Shown: positions 1 through 6,997 of the stretch, piece by piece | Numbering within the stretch: the first letter of the stretch is position 1 | How the letters are laid out: each line of letters starts with the position of its first letter | NCBI GenBank assembly: GCA_013003675.1 | Contig: JABDIP010000512.1 | Span: 1 to 8,925, forward strand | Length of the DNA stretch: 8,925 nucleotides | Direction: 5' to 3' | Origin: Inquilinus sp. | GTDB lineage: Bacteria; Pseudomonadota; Alphaproteobacteria; DSM-16000; Inquilinaceae | Made by a program: the position numbers and the translations under genes | The notes under the pieces: model-generated | Told to the model about the DNA's origin: nothing | The model's input: only the letters and a program-made list of their open reading frames with translations | The model's database searches: none

Positions 1-48
1 CTCCTGGACCGGGTAGGCGACACCCTGGCGCGCCTTCAAGCCCGCCTG
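1..48 (-). pseudogene. Continuation of the acyl-CoA synthetase beyond the premature stop
   Basis: Directly after the TAA at 49-51, in the same frame, the minus strand encodes QAGLKARQGVAYPVQE up to the window edge. From knowledge of the AlkK/DmdB-like family, the conserved text at this point is approximately LP-x-E-E-x-x-x-LKARQGV-x-YPV. The stop therefore occupies the position of a usual Glu (GAA or GAG), and the frame is otherwise intact. A single G-to-T change turning GAA into TAA would explain it. The rest of the gene lies outside the window. Confidence 0.75.
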
Positions 49-1107
49 TTACTCCGCCGGCAGGGCGCTCCACTCGTCGTGCCAGGCACAGACGACGGCC
101 GGGCCGTAGACCTCGGTCAGCCCGTAGACATGGGTCACGTCGAAGCCGAGCCCTGCCATGCCCTCCAGTACCGCGGCCGGCGGCGCCGAGGCGGCGGTCA
201 TCATGCTGACCTTGTGGTCGAACCGGCGGCGCTCGGCCTCGGGCGCGTTCAGCAGCAGGCCCATGACGATCGGCGCGCCGCAGAGGTGGCTGACCTTGTG
301 GTCGGCCAGCGCGTCATAGATCGCCTTGGCCTCGACCCGGCGCAGGCAGACATGGGTGCCGGCCAGGGCGGTGATCGTCCACGGGAAGCACCAGCCGTTG
401 CAGTGGAACATCGGCAGCGTCCACAGATAGGTCGGGTGGTGTCCCATGGCCCAGACCATGGTGTTGCCGACGGCGTTCAGATAGGCGCCGCGATGGTGGT
501 AGACGACGCCCTTGGGGTTGCCGGTGGTGCCCGAGGTGTAGTTGAGGGCGATCGCCTGCCATTCGTCCGCCGGCAGCGACCAGTCGTGGTCCGGTTCGCC
601 GGTCTCCAGGAACGCCTCGTAATCGGCCTCGCCGAGCAGATCGCCGCCGCTTCCCTGCGGGTCGTCGATGTCGATCACCAGCGGCTTGCGTTCGAGCTGG
701 GCCAGGGCGGCGGCGACGGTGGCCGAGAACTCGCGGTCGGTGATCAGCGCCTTGGCCTCGCCATGCTCCAGGATGAAGGCGACGGTCGCCGCGTCGAGGC
801 GGGTGTTGAGGGCATTCAACACGGCGCCGGCCATCGGCACGCCGAAATGCGCCTCCAGCAGCTCCGGCGTGTTCGCCGCCAGCACCGCCACGGTGTCGCC
901 CGGGCCGATGCCGTGCCGCTCCAGGGCCGAGGCGAGGCGCCGGCAGCGGGCGTAGGTCCCGCGCCATGTACGGCGCAGCGGCCCGTGGATCACCGCCAGC
1001 CGGTCGGGGAAGACGGCGGCGGTACGCGCCAGGAAGGACAGCGGCGACAGCGGCACGTAGTTCGCCGAGTTGCGATCCAGATCGGTTTCGAAAATGCTGC
1101 CGGTCAC
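49..1107 (-). CDS. AMP-binding acyl-CoA synthetase, cut short by an in-frame stop
   Basis: ANL-superfamily fatty-acid/short-chain acid:CoA ligase of the cytoplasmic AlkK/DmdB-like type, which makes an acyl-adenylate and then an acyl-CoA. The GTG start at 1107 is chosen because GGAG lies 9 nt upstream and the protein then begins with the family-typical N-terminus (residues 1-30 read TGSIFETDLDRN...YVPLSPL). The P-loop YTSGTTGNPKG is at residues 190-200, the substrate-pocket stretch MFHCNGWCFPW is near 225, and the A5-type motif GLTEVYGP is near 335. The reading frame ends after 352 residues, whereas the family is normally about 540-550. The hinge, the C-terminal lid domain and the catalytic lysine are therefore missing unless the stop at 49-51 is a sequencing error or is read through. 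It lies downstream of, and in the same direction as, the molybdenum hydroxylase genes but is separated from them by 283 bp, so co-transcription is uncertain. The family call is firm; activity of the truncated product is doubtful. Confidence 0.85.
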   Translation of the reverse strand: MTGSIFETDLDRNSANYVPLSPLSFLARTAAVFPDRLAVIHGPLRRTWRGTYARCRRLASALERHGIGPGDTVAVLAANTPELLEAHFGVPMAGAVLNALNTRLDAATVAFILEHGEAKALITDREFSATVAAALAQLERKPLVIDIDDPQGSGGDLLGEADYEAFLETGEPDHDWSLPADEWQAIALNYTSGTTGNPKGVVYHHRGAYLNAVGNTMVWAMGHHPTYLWTLPMFHCNGWCFPWTITALAGTHVCLRRVEAKAIYDALADHKVSHLCGAPIVMGLLLNAPEAERRRFDHKVSMMTAASAPPAAVLEGMAGLGFDVTHVYGLTEVYGPAVVCAWHDEWSALPAE

Positions 1108-1197
1108 CGCCTGCCACTCCGATAGTGCCTGTCCGCCGGAGAGGCGCCCCACTCTCCGTCGGCCATACTGCCGCCAAACCGGCCCCGACGGGACTCC

Positions 1198-1320
1198 CGA
1201 TTTCGGGCGCTCGAGAAGGTGTCGGAGAAGGTTGGCAACGTGATTGTCGGCACCGGCATGGACGGGGTGCTGGACGATCTGGTCCGCATCAAGCCGCGCC
1301 AGAAGAAGGAGACGGCGTGA
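1198..1320 (+). pseudogene. Plus-strand 3'-terminal coding remnant of an unidentified gene
   Basis: I do not recognise this family. From about 1201 to the TGA at 1318-1320 one plus-strand frame shows marked G/C bias at third codon positions (nearly every codon), reading ALEKVSEKVGNVIVG, then TGMDGVLDDLVRIKPRQKK, then ETA-stop. The bias fades upstream of about 1200, and a TAG closes the frame at 1123-1125, so no full gene is present. A strong hairpin with a GAAA tetraloop follows the stop immediately, as expected for a genuine gene end. Possible starts for a very short independent protein are GTG 1219, GTG 1240 and ATG 1258, but none has a convincing ribosome site. The best reading is the surviving tail of a gene whose 5' part was lost or displaced when the minus-strand cluster arrived. 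A small intact ORF or chance bias cannot be excluded. Confidence 0.4.
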
Positions 1321-1321
1321 A

Positions 1322-1357
1322 GGGGCCGGGGTCCGGAAACGGGCCCCGACCCTCTTT
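1322..1357 (+). terminator. GAAA-tetraloop terminator hairpin
   Basis: A nine-base-pair inner stem (1327-1335 with 1340-1348, including one G-U pair) is closed by a GAAA loop. It is extended by three G-C pairs beyond a small internal loop and followed by CTCTTT. The hairpin begins two bases after the TGA of the plus-strand remnant, which fits plus-strand termination better than minus-strand; on the minus strand it is followed by CCCCTTC. It could still serve as a weak bidirectional terminator for the molybdenum hydroxylase operon ending at 1391. Confidence 0.55.
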
Positions 1358-1390
1358 CGATTCGCACGTCCGAACCGAAGGCCGGCCGGG

Positions 1391-3667
1391 TCACGCCACC
1401 CTGAGCGCCGATTTCGAGATCGGCAGCGCCCGCAGGCGCTGGCCGGTGGCGGCGAAGATGGCGTTGGCCAGGGCCGGGAGCGCCGGCGGCAGGCCCGGCT
1501 CGCCGATGCCGCCGGGCGGCTCGCCGCTCGGCACGATATGGGTCTCGATCGCCGGCGCGTCGGCCAGGCCCAGCATCCTGTAGTCGTAGAAATTGGACTG
1601 CGCGACGCGGCCCTCCTCGATGGTGATCTCGCCATGGAGCGCCGCGGTCAGGCCGAACAGGATCGCCCCCTCCATCTGCGCCTCGACCGTGTCCGGATTG
1701 ATCACGGTGCCGCAATCCACGACGCAGACCACCCGGTCGACGGACAGCGCACCGTCAACGCCGACGGTGACCTCGGCCACCTCGCCGACGATGGTCCGGA
1801 ACGCGGTGTGCAGCGCGACGCCACGGCCGCGCCCGGGCGCCAGCGGCCGCCCCCATTGCGATCGCTCGGCCAGCATGTCGAGCACCTTGCGGTGGCGCGG
1901 CCGGCCGGCCAGCAGGCCGCGGCGATAGAGCAGCGGGTCGATGCCGGCGGCGTGGGCGCATTCGTCGACGAAGCTCTCGACGAAGAAGGCGCTGTTGGAA
2001 TGGCCGACGCTGCGCCAGAAGCCGATCGGCACCGGCGTCGCATGGTCGACCAGCTCGACGCGCGCGCGGGGAATCGCATAGGCCGGATCGACCGCGCCCT
2101 CGACCGAGAAATGGTCCTTGGCGGGATTGCCGCCGCCGACCGGCAGGTTGCGGTCGCCGTAGGATCGGTCCAGGGACTGCGACACGACCCGGTTGTCCCA
2201 GGCCAGGGGAAGGCCGTCCAGTCCCAGCGCCGCCCGGAACCGGCTGACCGCATGGGGGCGGTAGGTGTCGTGCCGGATGTCCTCCTCGCGCGACCAGATC
2301 AGCTTGACCGGCCGGCCGGGCACCGACGCCGCCAGCGCCGCCGCCTGCCGCGCCAGATCGCCATCGGCCCGCCGGCCGAAGCCGCCGCCGGTCAGCGGCA
2401 CATGGGTGGTGACCGACTCGGCCTCCGTCCCGGCCAGCTTCGCCCCGCTCTGCGCGCCCCAGCGGGCGATCAGCGGCGATTGCGAACCCATCCAGAGCTC
2501 CGCCTCGCCGTCCCGGAACAGCGCGGTGCAGTTCATCGGCTCCATGCAGGCATGGGCCAGCAGCGGCGTCTCATAGGTCGCCTCGACCACCCGGTCGGAT
2601 GCCGCCAGGATCTCGTCCACATCGCCGTCGTCGCGGAAGGCATGGGCCTCCGTCGCGTCCAGCGCCCGGTGCATGTCGGCGAGGAAGCGCGCGGAGTCGC
2701 CGCCGGCGTTGCCGTTGTCGTCGAATTCGACCGGCAGCGCCGCGACCGCCCGGCTGGCCTGCCAGTAGCTGTCGGCGACGACGCCGACGGCATCGCCCAG
2801 ATCGACCACCTCGATCACGCCGGGCATCGACCGAACCGCACCGGCATCCATCGACCGGACCGTGCCGCCGAACACCGGGCTCTGGCGGATCGCCGCATGG
2901 ACCATGTCCGGCAGGGCGACGTCGATGCCGAAAATCGCCTCGCCGGTCACCTTGGCGGGGACATCCAGCCGCGGCGTCGGCTTGCCGATCAGCCTGAACG
3001 CGCTGGCCGGCTTCAGTGGCGGATTGGGCGTCGGCGCCTTGGCGGAGGCGGCCCGCGCCAACTCGCCATAGGCAAGGCGGCGGCCGGTCGGGCGATGGAC
3101 GATATGGCCGTCTTCGCCGAAGCATTCGCCGGCCGGAACCTGCCAGACATCGGCCGCCGCCTCGGCCAGCATCAGCCGCGCCGAGGCGCCGGCCACCCGC
3201 AGCGGCCACCAAGACCCGACGACGCTGGTGCTGCCGCCGGTGACAATCAGCGGGAAGATGCCGAAGACCTTCTTGGCGGCCCAGTAGAGCGGCCCGGTCG
3301 CCTCCTCCGGCCGCATATCCAGGGCCAGCGTATAATTGGCGTAGACCGGCAGTTCGTCGACCGGATGCTCGACCCGGATGTTGCCGCCGTCGAGCCGGAT
3401 TTCCAGCTCCTCGGCGATCAGCATCGGCAGCGCGGTGAAGATGCCCTGGCCCATCTCGATGTGCGGCACCGCGAAGGTGATCGTGCCGTCCTCGGCGATG
3501 CGGATCCAGGCGTTCAGGCCGACGGTGCCGTCGGCGTTGGCGAAGCCGTCGAGGCCGGTCATGTCGATCGACGACAGATAGCCGGCGCCGACCACCAGGC
3601 CGCCGGTCACCGCCGCCCCGGTCACCAGGAAGGCGCGCCGGGTCAGCCTGCCCGCCCGCATGCTCAT
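1391..3667 (-). CDS. Molybdopterin-binding large subunit, xanthine dehydrogenase family (IorB-like), Tat-exported
   Basis: Catalytic subunit of a molybdenum hydroxylase resembling isoquinoline 1-oxidoreductase beta and periplasmic aldehyde oxidases. It hydroxylates an aldehyde or N-heterocycle using water and passes electrons to the [2Fe-2S] subunit. The start at 3667 overlaps the TGA of the upstream gene (ATGA) and has GGGGGAG 7 nt upstream; the product is 758 aa, normal for the family. A twin-arginine signal TRRAFLVTGAAV lies at residues 9-20. Cofactor-binding text includes HIEMGQGIF near 68, a hammerhead domain near 240-310, GGGFGRR at 427-433, and the terminal GIGEPGLPP with the presumed catalytic Glu at residue 723, close to the canonical C-terminal motif. 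No cytochrome subunit or XdhC/CoxI-type maturation gene is visible here. The true substrate cannot be told from sequence. Family confidence is high. Confidence 0.95.
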   Translation of the reverse strand: MSMRAGRLTRRAFLVTGAAVTGGLVVGAGYLSSIDMTGLDGFANADGTVGLNAWIRIAEDGTITFAVPHIEMGQGIFTALPMLIAEELEIRLDGGNIRVEHPVDELPVYANYTLALDMRPEEATGPLYWAAKKVFGIFPLIVTGGSTSVVGSWWPLRVAGASARLMLAEAAADVWQVPAGECFGEDGHIVHRPTGRRLAYGELARAASAKAPTPNPPLKPASAFRLIGKPTPRLDVPAKVTGEAIFGIDVALPDMVHAAIRQSPVFGGTVRSMDAGAVRSMPGVIEVVDLGDAVGVVADSYWQASRAVAALPVEFDDNGNAGGDSARFLADMHRALDATEAHAFRDDGDVDEILAASDRVVEATYETPLLAHACMEPMNCTALFRDGEAELWMGSQSPLIARWGAQSGAKLAGTEAESVTTHVPLTGGGFGRRADGDLARQAAALAASVPGRPVKLIWSREEDIRHDTYRPHAVSRFRAALGLDGLPLAWDNRVVSQSLDRSYGDRNLPVGGGNPAKDHFSVEGAVDPAYAIPRARVELVDHATPVPIGFWRSVGHSNSAFFVESFVDECAHAAGIDPLLYRRGLLAGRPRHRKVLDMLAERSQWGRPLAPGRGRGVALHTAFRTIVGEVAEVTVGVDGALSVDRVVCVVDCGTVINPDTVEAQMEGAILFGLTAALHGEITIEEGRVAQSNFYDYRMLGLADAPAIETHIVPSGEPPGGIGEPGLPPALPALANAIFAATGQRLRALPISKSALRVA

Positions 3668-4140
3668 CGGCCGTCTCCCCCGGAACCGGTGGCGGCTTCG
3701 GCGGCGCGGTGGATCGCCCGCCGGACCCGCGGATAGGTCCCGCAGCGGCAGATATTGGTGATCGCCGCATCGATATCCCGGTCGCTCGGCCGCGGGTTCT
3801 CGGCCAGAAGCGCGGTGGCGGCCACGATCATGCCGGACTGGCAATAGCCGCATTGCGGCACCTGCTCGTCGATCCAGGCCTGCTGGACCGGCGACAGCAC
3901 GCCGTCCGCCGCGACGCCTTCGATCGTGGTGACGACAGCGCCGTCGACGCTGCCGAGTTGCACCACGCAGGACGGCATCGCGATGCCGTCGACCAGCACC
4001 ATGCAGGCGCCGCACATGCCGACCCCGCAGCTGAACTTGGTCCCGGGCAGCCCCAGGTTCTCCCGGAGCGCCCACAGCAGGGGCATGTCGGGGTCGGCGT
4101 CGATCCGGCGGTCGTCCCCGTTGACGGTGAGGGTGATCAC
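3664..4140 (-). CDS. [2Fe-2S]-binding small subunit of the molybdenum hydroxylase (IorA-like)
   Basis: A 158-residue electron-transfer subunit with two [2Fe-2S] clusters, partner of the adjacent molybdopterin subunit. The N-terminal plant-ferredoxin-like domain has ligands C38, C43, C46 and C58 (CGVGMCGAC, then PSC). The C-terminal four-helix domain has C97, C100, C131 and C133 (QCGYCQSG and ICRCGTYPRVRRAI). All eight expected cysteines are present. GTG at 4140 is taken as the start because GAAGGAG lies about 8 nt upstream and the next residues ITLTVNG are the typical beginning. It follows the DsbA-like gene by 47 nt and overlaps the large-subunit gene by 4 nt, so translational coupling is likely. 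The small subunit has no signal peptide; in this family it is thought to be co-exported with the Tat-bearing partner (inference). Confidence 0.95.
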   Translation of the reverse strand: MITLTVNGDDRRIDADPDMPLLWALRENLGLPGTKFSCGVGMCGACMVLVDGIAMPSCVVQLGSVDGAVVTTIEGVAADGVLSPVQQAWIDEQVPQCGYCQSGMIVAATALLAENPRPSDRDIDAAITNICRCGTYPRVRRAIHRAAEAATGSGGDGR

Positions 4141-4187
4141 GATGCGATCTCCTTCGTCGACTCGGTCAGATGGTGCGGCGGCGGGCG

Positions 4188-4835
4188 CTAGGCCGGCGTG
4201 CCGGCCTCCTCGCGTTGCGCCAGCCAGCCCTCGATCAGCGCCTCGATCCGCTCTCCGGGCTGATAGCCGCGGCTGACGGCGGCGAAGCCCTCCGCCTCGG
4301 AGCCGACGATCAGGGTCGGGAAGCCGGTGATGCCGGCATTGTAGGCGATGGCGAAATCGGTCCGGGTTTCGGTCAGGGTTTCCCCGGAATCGTACGCTTC
4401 GGCGAAGGCCGCGCGGTCGAGGCCGATGCTCTCCGCCAGGCCGCACAGCACATCGCGGTCGGTCACGTCGGCATTCTCGGCATAGAAGGCGTGGTGCAGC
4501 CGCTTCAGCAGCGGCATCGCCCGGGCGGGGTCGAGCCGGCGCGCCGCCACCACCGCCCGGCAGGCCGGCTCGGTGTCGTAGACGAAGCCCTCGCGCTCGA
4601 AGAAGGCGAAGTCGAAGGGCTGGCCGCTGGCCTCGCGCACATGCTCCCAATGGCCGCGGATCATCCGCCTGGCGGCATCGTCCATGATCTCGGTGGTGCC
4701 CGGGCGCAGGCCGCCGAGGATCAGCCGGACCGGCAACCGCTCGCCGAAGCGCGCCGCCACCGTCTCGATCGCCGGCGAGAACCCCCAGCACCACGAGCAC
4801 ATCGGGTCGGCGAAATAGATGAGCTGTTGATTCAT
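4188..4835 (-). CDS. DsbA-family thioredoxin-fold oxidoreductase (FrnE-like)
   Basis: A 215-residue DsbA/2-hydroxychromene-2-carboxylate isomerase-like protein. The N-terminus YFADPMCSWCWGFSP places a CxxC pair at C13 and C16, and the cis-proline loop ITGFPTLIV has P173, both hallmarks of FrnE-type DsbA proteins. There is no signal peptide or membrane segment, so it should be cytoplasmic, unlike classical DsbA. ATG 4835 is preceded by AAAGGGA at suitable distance. It is the first gene of a minus-strand set with the [2Fe-2S] and molybdopterin subunits (47-nt gap). A role in thiol redox control or assembly of the cysteine-rich, Tat-exported enzyme is tempting but is only inferred from position. 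An alternative is a glutathione-dependent isomerase-like enzyme, though the retained CxxC argues for redox activity. Confidence 0.88.
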   Translation of the reverse strand: MNQQLIYFADPMCSWCWGFSPAIETVAARFGERLPVRLILGGLRPGTTEIMDDAARRMIRGHWEHVREASGQPFDFAFFEREGFVYDTEPACRAVVAARRLDPARAMPLLKRLHHAFYAENADVTDRDVLCGLAESIGLDRAAFAEAYDSGETLTETRTDFAIAYNAGITGFPTLIVGSEAEGFAAVSRGYQPGERIEALIEGWLAQREEAGTPA

Positions 4836-4953
4836 CGCATTCCCTTTCACCGGGATCGTACCGTGCAATGCCGACACTGGCCATCGCCGGCCGAAAGTCG
4901 GGACCAGTCGTTTGCGCTCGGCATCGTGCTGGCGCACACTTCGAGCGGCCCGG

Positions 4954-4967
4954 CGGTCGAACGACCG
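4954..4967. promoter_or_regulatory. Palindrome in the dsbA-like/prpE divergent control region
   Basis: CGGTCG-AA-CGACCG is a perfect inverted repeat with 6-bp arms, ending 32 bp before the prpE start. A looser repeat TGCGC (4913-4917) / GCGCA (4932-4936) lies just upstream. The 164 bp between 4835 and 5000 must contain promoters for both directions, but I see no convincing -35/-10 pair; TACGAT on the minus strand near 4857-4862 is only a weak candidate -10. The palindrome is a plausible operator for a dimeric regulator. The regulator is not in the window unless it is the partial AraC protein, which is far away. Confidence 0.3.
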
Positions 4968-4999
4968 GGACGGAACAGGCAGGGAGATGGGTGAACGCC

Positions 5000-6895
5000 A
5001 TGGGTCGGTACGATGAGGTCTATCGCCGGTCGCTGGAGGACCGGGACGCATTCTGGGCCGAGGCGGCGGAGGAAATCGACTGGATCAAGCGTTGGGACAA
5101 GGTGCTCGACGACTCGAACGCGCCGCTCTATCGCTGGTTCGCCGGCGGCGTGCTCAACACCTGCTACAACGCGCTCGACCGCCACGTCGCCGCCGGCCGC
5201 GGCGACCAGCCGGCGCTGATCTACGACAGCCCGATCACCGGCCGGCTGAAGAGCTTCACCTATGCCGAACTGACCGAGAAGACCGCGCGCTTCGCCGGCG
5301 TGCTGGCCGGCCTCGGCGTCGCCAAGGGCGACCGGGTCATCCTCTACATGCCGATGATCCCGCAGGCGGTGGTGGCGATGCTGGCCTGCGCCCGGATCGG
5401 CGCCGTCCATTCGGTGGTGTTCGGCGGCTTCGCCCCGCACGAGCTGGCGACCCGGATCGACGATTGCACGCCCAAGGCGATCGTCAGCGCGTCGTGCGGC
5501 ATCGAGCCGGGCCGGGTGATCGCCTACAAGCCGATGCTGGACGCCGCCATCGCCCAGGCAAGCCACAAGCCCGACGCCTGCGTCATCCTGCAGCGGCCGG
5601 AGCAAGAGGCCGAGCTGACCCCCGGCCGCGACCACGACTGGAAGGCGGCGATGGATTCGGCGAAGCCGGCCGAGTGCGTGCCGGTCGCGGCGACCGACCC
5701 GCTCTACATCCTCTATACCTCCGGCACCACCGGCCAGCCCAAGGGCATCGTCCGCGACAATGGCGGCCACGCGGTCGCCCTGAAATGGACGATGAAGAAC
5801 TTCTACGACATCGAGCCGGGCGAGGTGTACTGGGCGGCGTCGGACGTCGGCTGGGTGGTCGGCCATTCCTATATCGTCTATGCGCCGCTGCTGCATGGCT
5901 GCACGACGGTGGTGTTCGAGGGCAAGCCGGTCGGCACGCCGGATGCCGGGGTGTTCTGGCGGGTGATCTCGCAGCACAAGGTGCGGGCGCTGTTCACCGC
6001 GCCGACGGCGTTCCGCGCCATCAAGCGCGACGATCCGGACGGCAAGCTGATCGGCCAATACGACCTGTCCTGCCTGCGCACCCTGTTCCTGGCCGGCGAA
6101 CGGTCCGACCCCGACACCATCCAATGGGCCGAACGGCATCTGAAGGTGCCGGTGATCGACCATTGGTGGCAGACCGAGACCGGCTGGGCGATCGCCGGCA
6201 ACCCGATGGGCATCGAGCAGTTCCCGGTCAAATACGGCTCGCCGACCAAGGCGGTGCCGGGCTGGGACGTGCAGGTGCTGGGGCCGGACGGCCACCCGGT
6301 GGCGCCGGGCGACATGGGAACCCTGGCCTGCAAGCTGCCGCTGCCGCCGGGCAGCCTGGCGACCCTGTGGAACGCCGAGCAGCGCTATGTCGACGCCTAT
6401 CTCACCGAGTTCCCGGGCTATTACATGACCGGCGACGCCGGCTTCATCGACGCGGACGGCTATGTCTCCGTGATGACGCGGGTCGACGACGTGATCAATG
6501 TCGCCGGTCACCGGCTGTCGACCGGCGGGATCGAGGAGGTGCTGTGCAACCACGAAGACGTCGCCGAGGCGGCGGTGATCGGCGCCGCCGACACTCTGAA
6601 AGGCCAGTTGCCGGTCGGCTTCGTCGTCCTGAAGGCCGGGGTCGCCAAGCCGGAGGCCGAGATCGTCGCCGAGCTGGTGCGGCTGGTCCGCGCGCAGATC
6701 GGTCCGGTCGCGGCGTTCAAGACGGCGGTGGTCGTCGACCGGGTGCCGAAGACCCGGTCGGGCAAGATCCTGCGCGGGACGATGAAGAAGATCGCCGACA
6801 GCGAGGAATACAGGATGCCGGCGACCATCGACGACCCGGCGATCCTCGACGAGATCGGCGAGGCGCTGCGCGGCGTCGGCTATGCGAAGGGGTGA
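5000..6895 (+). CDS. prpE: Propionyl-CoA synthetase
   Basis: A 631-residue cytoplasmic acetyl-CoA-synthetase-like enzyme that converts propionate, ATP and CoA to propionyl-CoA, feeding the methylcitrate or methylmalonyl route. The N-terminus RYDEVYRRSLEDRDAFWAEA and the segments IVRDNGGHAVAL and GWVVGHSYIVYAPLL are PrpE-like rather than Acs-like. The P-loop YTSGTTGQPKGI starts at residue 239, YYMTGDAGF with D479 is the adenylate-binding motif, and PKTRSGKIL carries K589, the catalytic lysine that is acetylated in relatives. Length is normal. ATG 5000 fits the family N-terminus. GTG 4991 in the same frame is closer to the AGGGAG at 4981-4986 and would add three residues, so the exact start is open. 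It is divergent from the DsbA-like gene. Propionate specificity is inferred from family resemblance; acetate or butyrate use is possible. Confidence 0.93.
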   Translation: MGRYDEVYRRSLEDRDAFWAEAAEEIDWIKRWDKVLDDSNAPLYRWFAGGVLNTCYNALDRHVAAGRGDQPALIYDSPITGRLKSFTYAELTEKTARFAGVLAGLGVAKGDRVILYMPMIPQAVVAMLACARIGAVHSVVFGGFAPHELATRIDDCTPKAIVSASCGIEPGRVIAYKPMLDAAIAQASHKPDACVILQRPEQEAELTPGRDHDWKAAMDSAKPAECVPVAATDPLYILYTSGTTGQPKGIVRDNGGHAVALKWTMKNFYDIEPGEVYWAASDVGWVVGHSYIVYAPLLHGCTTVVFEGKPVGTPDAGVFWRVISQHKVRALFTAPTAFRAIKRDDPDGKLIGQYDLSCLRTLFLAGERSDPDTIQWAERHLKVPVIDHWWQTETGWAIAGNPMGIEQFPVKYGSPTKAVPGWDVQVLGPDGHPVAPGDMGTLACKLPLPPGSLATLWNAEQRYVDAYLTEFPGYYMTGDAGFIDADGYVSVMTRVDDVINVAGHRLSTGGIEEVLCNHEDVAEAAVIGAADTLKGQLPVGFVVLKAGVAKPEAEIVAELVRLVRAQIGPVAAFKTAVVVDRVPKTRSGKILRGTMKKIADSEEYRMPATIDDPAILDEIGEALRGVGYAKG

Positions 6896-6906
6896 CGAAA
6901 CGGCGG

Positions 6907-6924
6907 CGCCGGGCCAGGCCGGCG
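6907..6924 (+). other. GC-rich stem-loop after prpE
   Basis: CGCCGG and CCGGCG form a 6-bp stem with a 6-nt loop, 11 nt after the prpE stop. It is followed by GGAAAA, not a T run, so it is not a canonical Rho-independent terminator. It may stabilise the mRNA end or mark a factor-dependent site. Confidence 0.3.
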
Positions 6925-6959
6925 GGAAAATCGCTCAGGGCGCGAATGCGCTTGCGGCG

Positions 6960-6973
6960 TTAACCATTCTTAA
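6960..6973. promoter_or_regulatory. CtrA-like box upstream of the first sRNA-like unit
   Basis: TTAACCAT-TC-TTAA places two TTAA halves 6 nt apart. The Caulobacter CtrA consensus is TTAA-N7-TTAA(C), with TTAACCAT as a common first half, so this is one base short of ideal. It sits where a -35 element would be relative to the TAGGAT hexamer at 6986-6991, the usual geometry of CtrA-activated promoters. Site identity is inference. Confidence 0.3.
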
Positions 6974-6997
6974 AGAATTGCCGCCTAGGATCGAGAT

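Noticed and set aside
79..1125. A 348-codon plus-strand frame opposite the acyl-CoA synthetase, ending just before the plus-strand remnant
   Set aside because: I considered it as the missing 5' part of the remnant, but its text is antisense-like (His/Gln/Arg-rich) and a TAG separates the two.
1104..1166. A 20-residue minus-strand ORF whose TGA overlaps the GTG start of the acyl-CoA synthetase
   Set aside because: The GTGA overlap is suggestive of a coupled leader peptide, but there is no clear ribosome site and the protein text is unremarkable. It is probably chance.
1244..3736. An 830-codon plus-strand open frame opposite the molybdopterin subunit gene
   Set aside because: Its translation is low-complexity and rich in Arg, Gln, Asp and His with no recognisable motif. 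It mirrors a clearly conserved minus-strand gene, as expected for high-GC DNA.
4847..6553. A 568-codon minus-strand open frame opposite prpE
   Set aside because: It is the antisense shadow of prpE, with no motifs and no ribosome site; its compositional bias follows from prpE codon usage.
5092..6963. A 623-codon plus-strand frame overlapping prpE in another phase
   Set aside because: An Arg/Gly/Ala-rich shadow frame. prpE itself carries every conserved adenylation motif.
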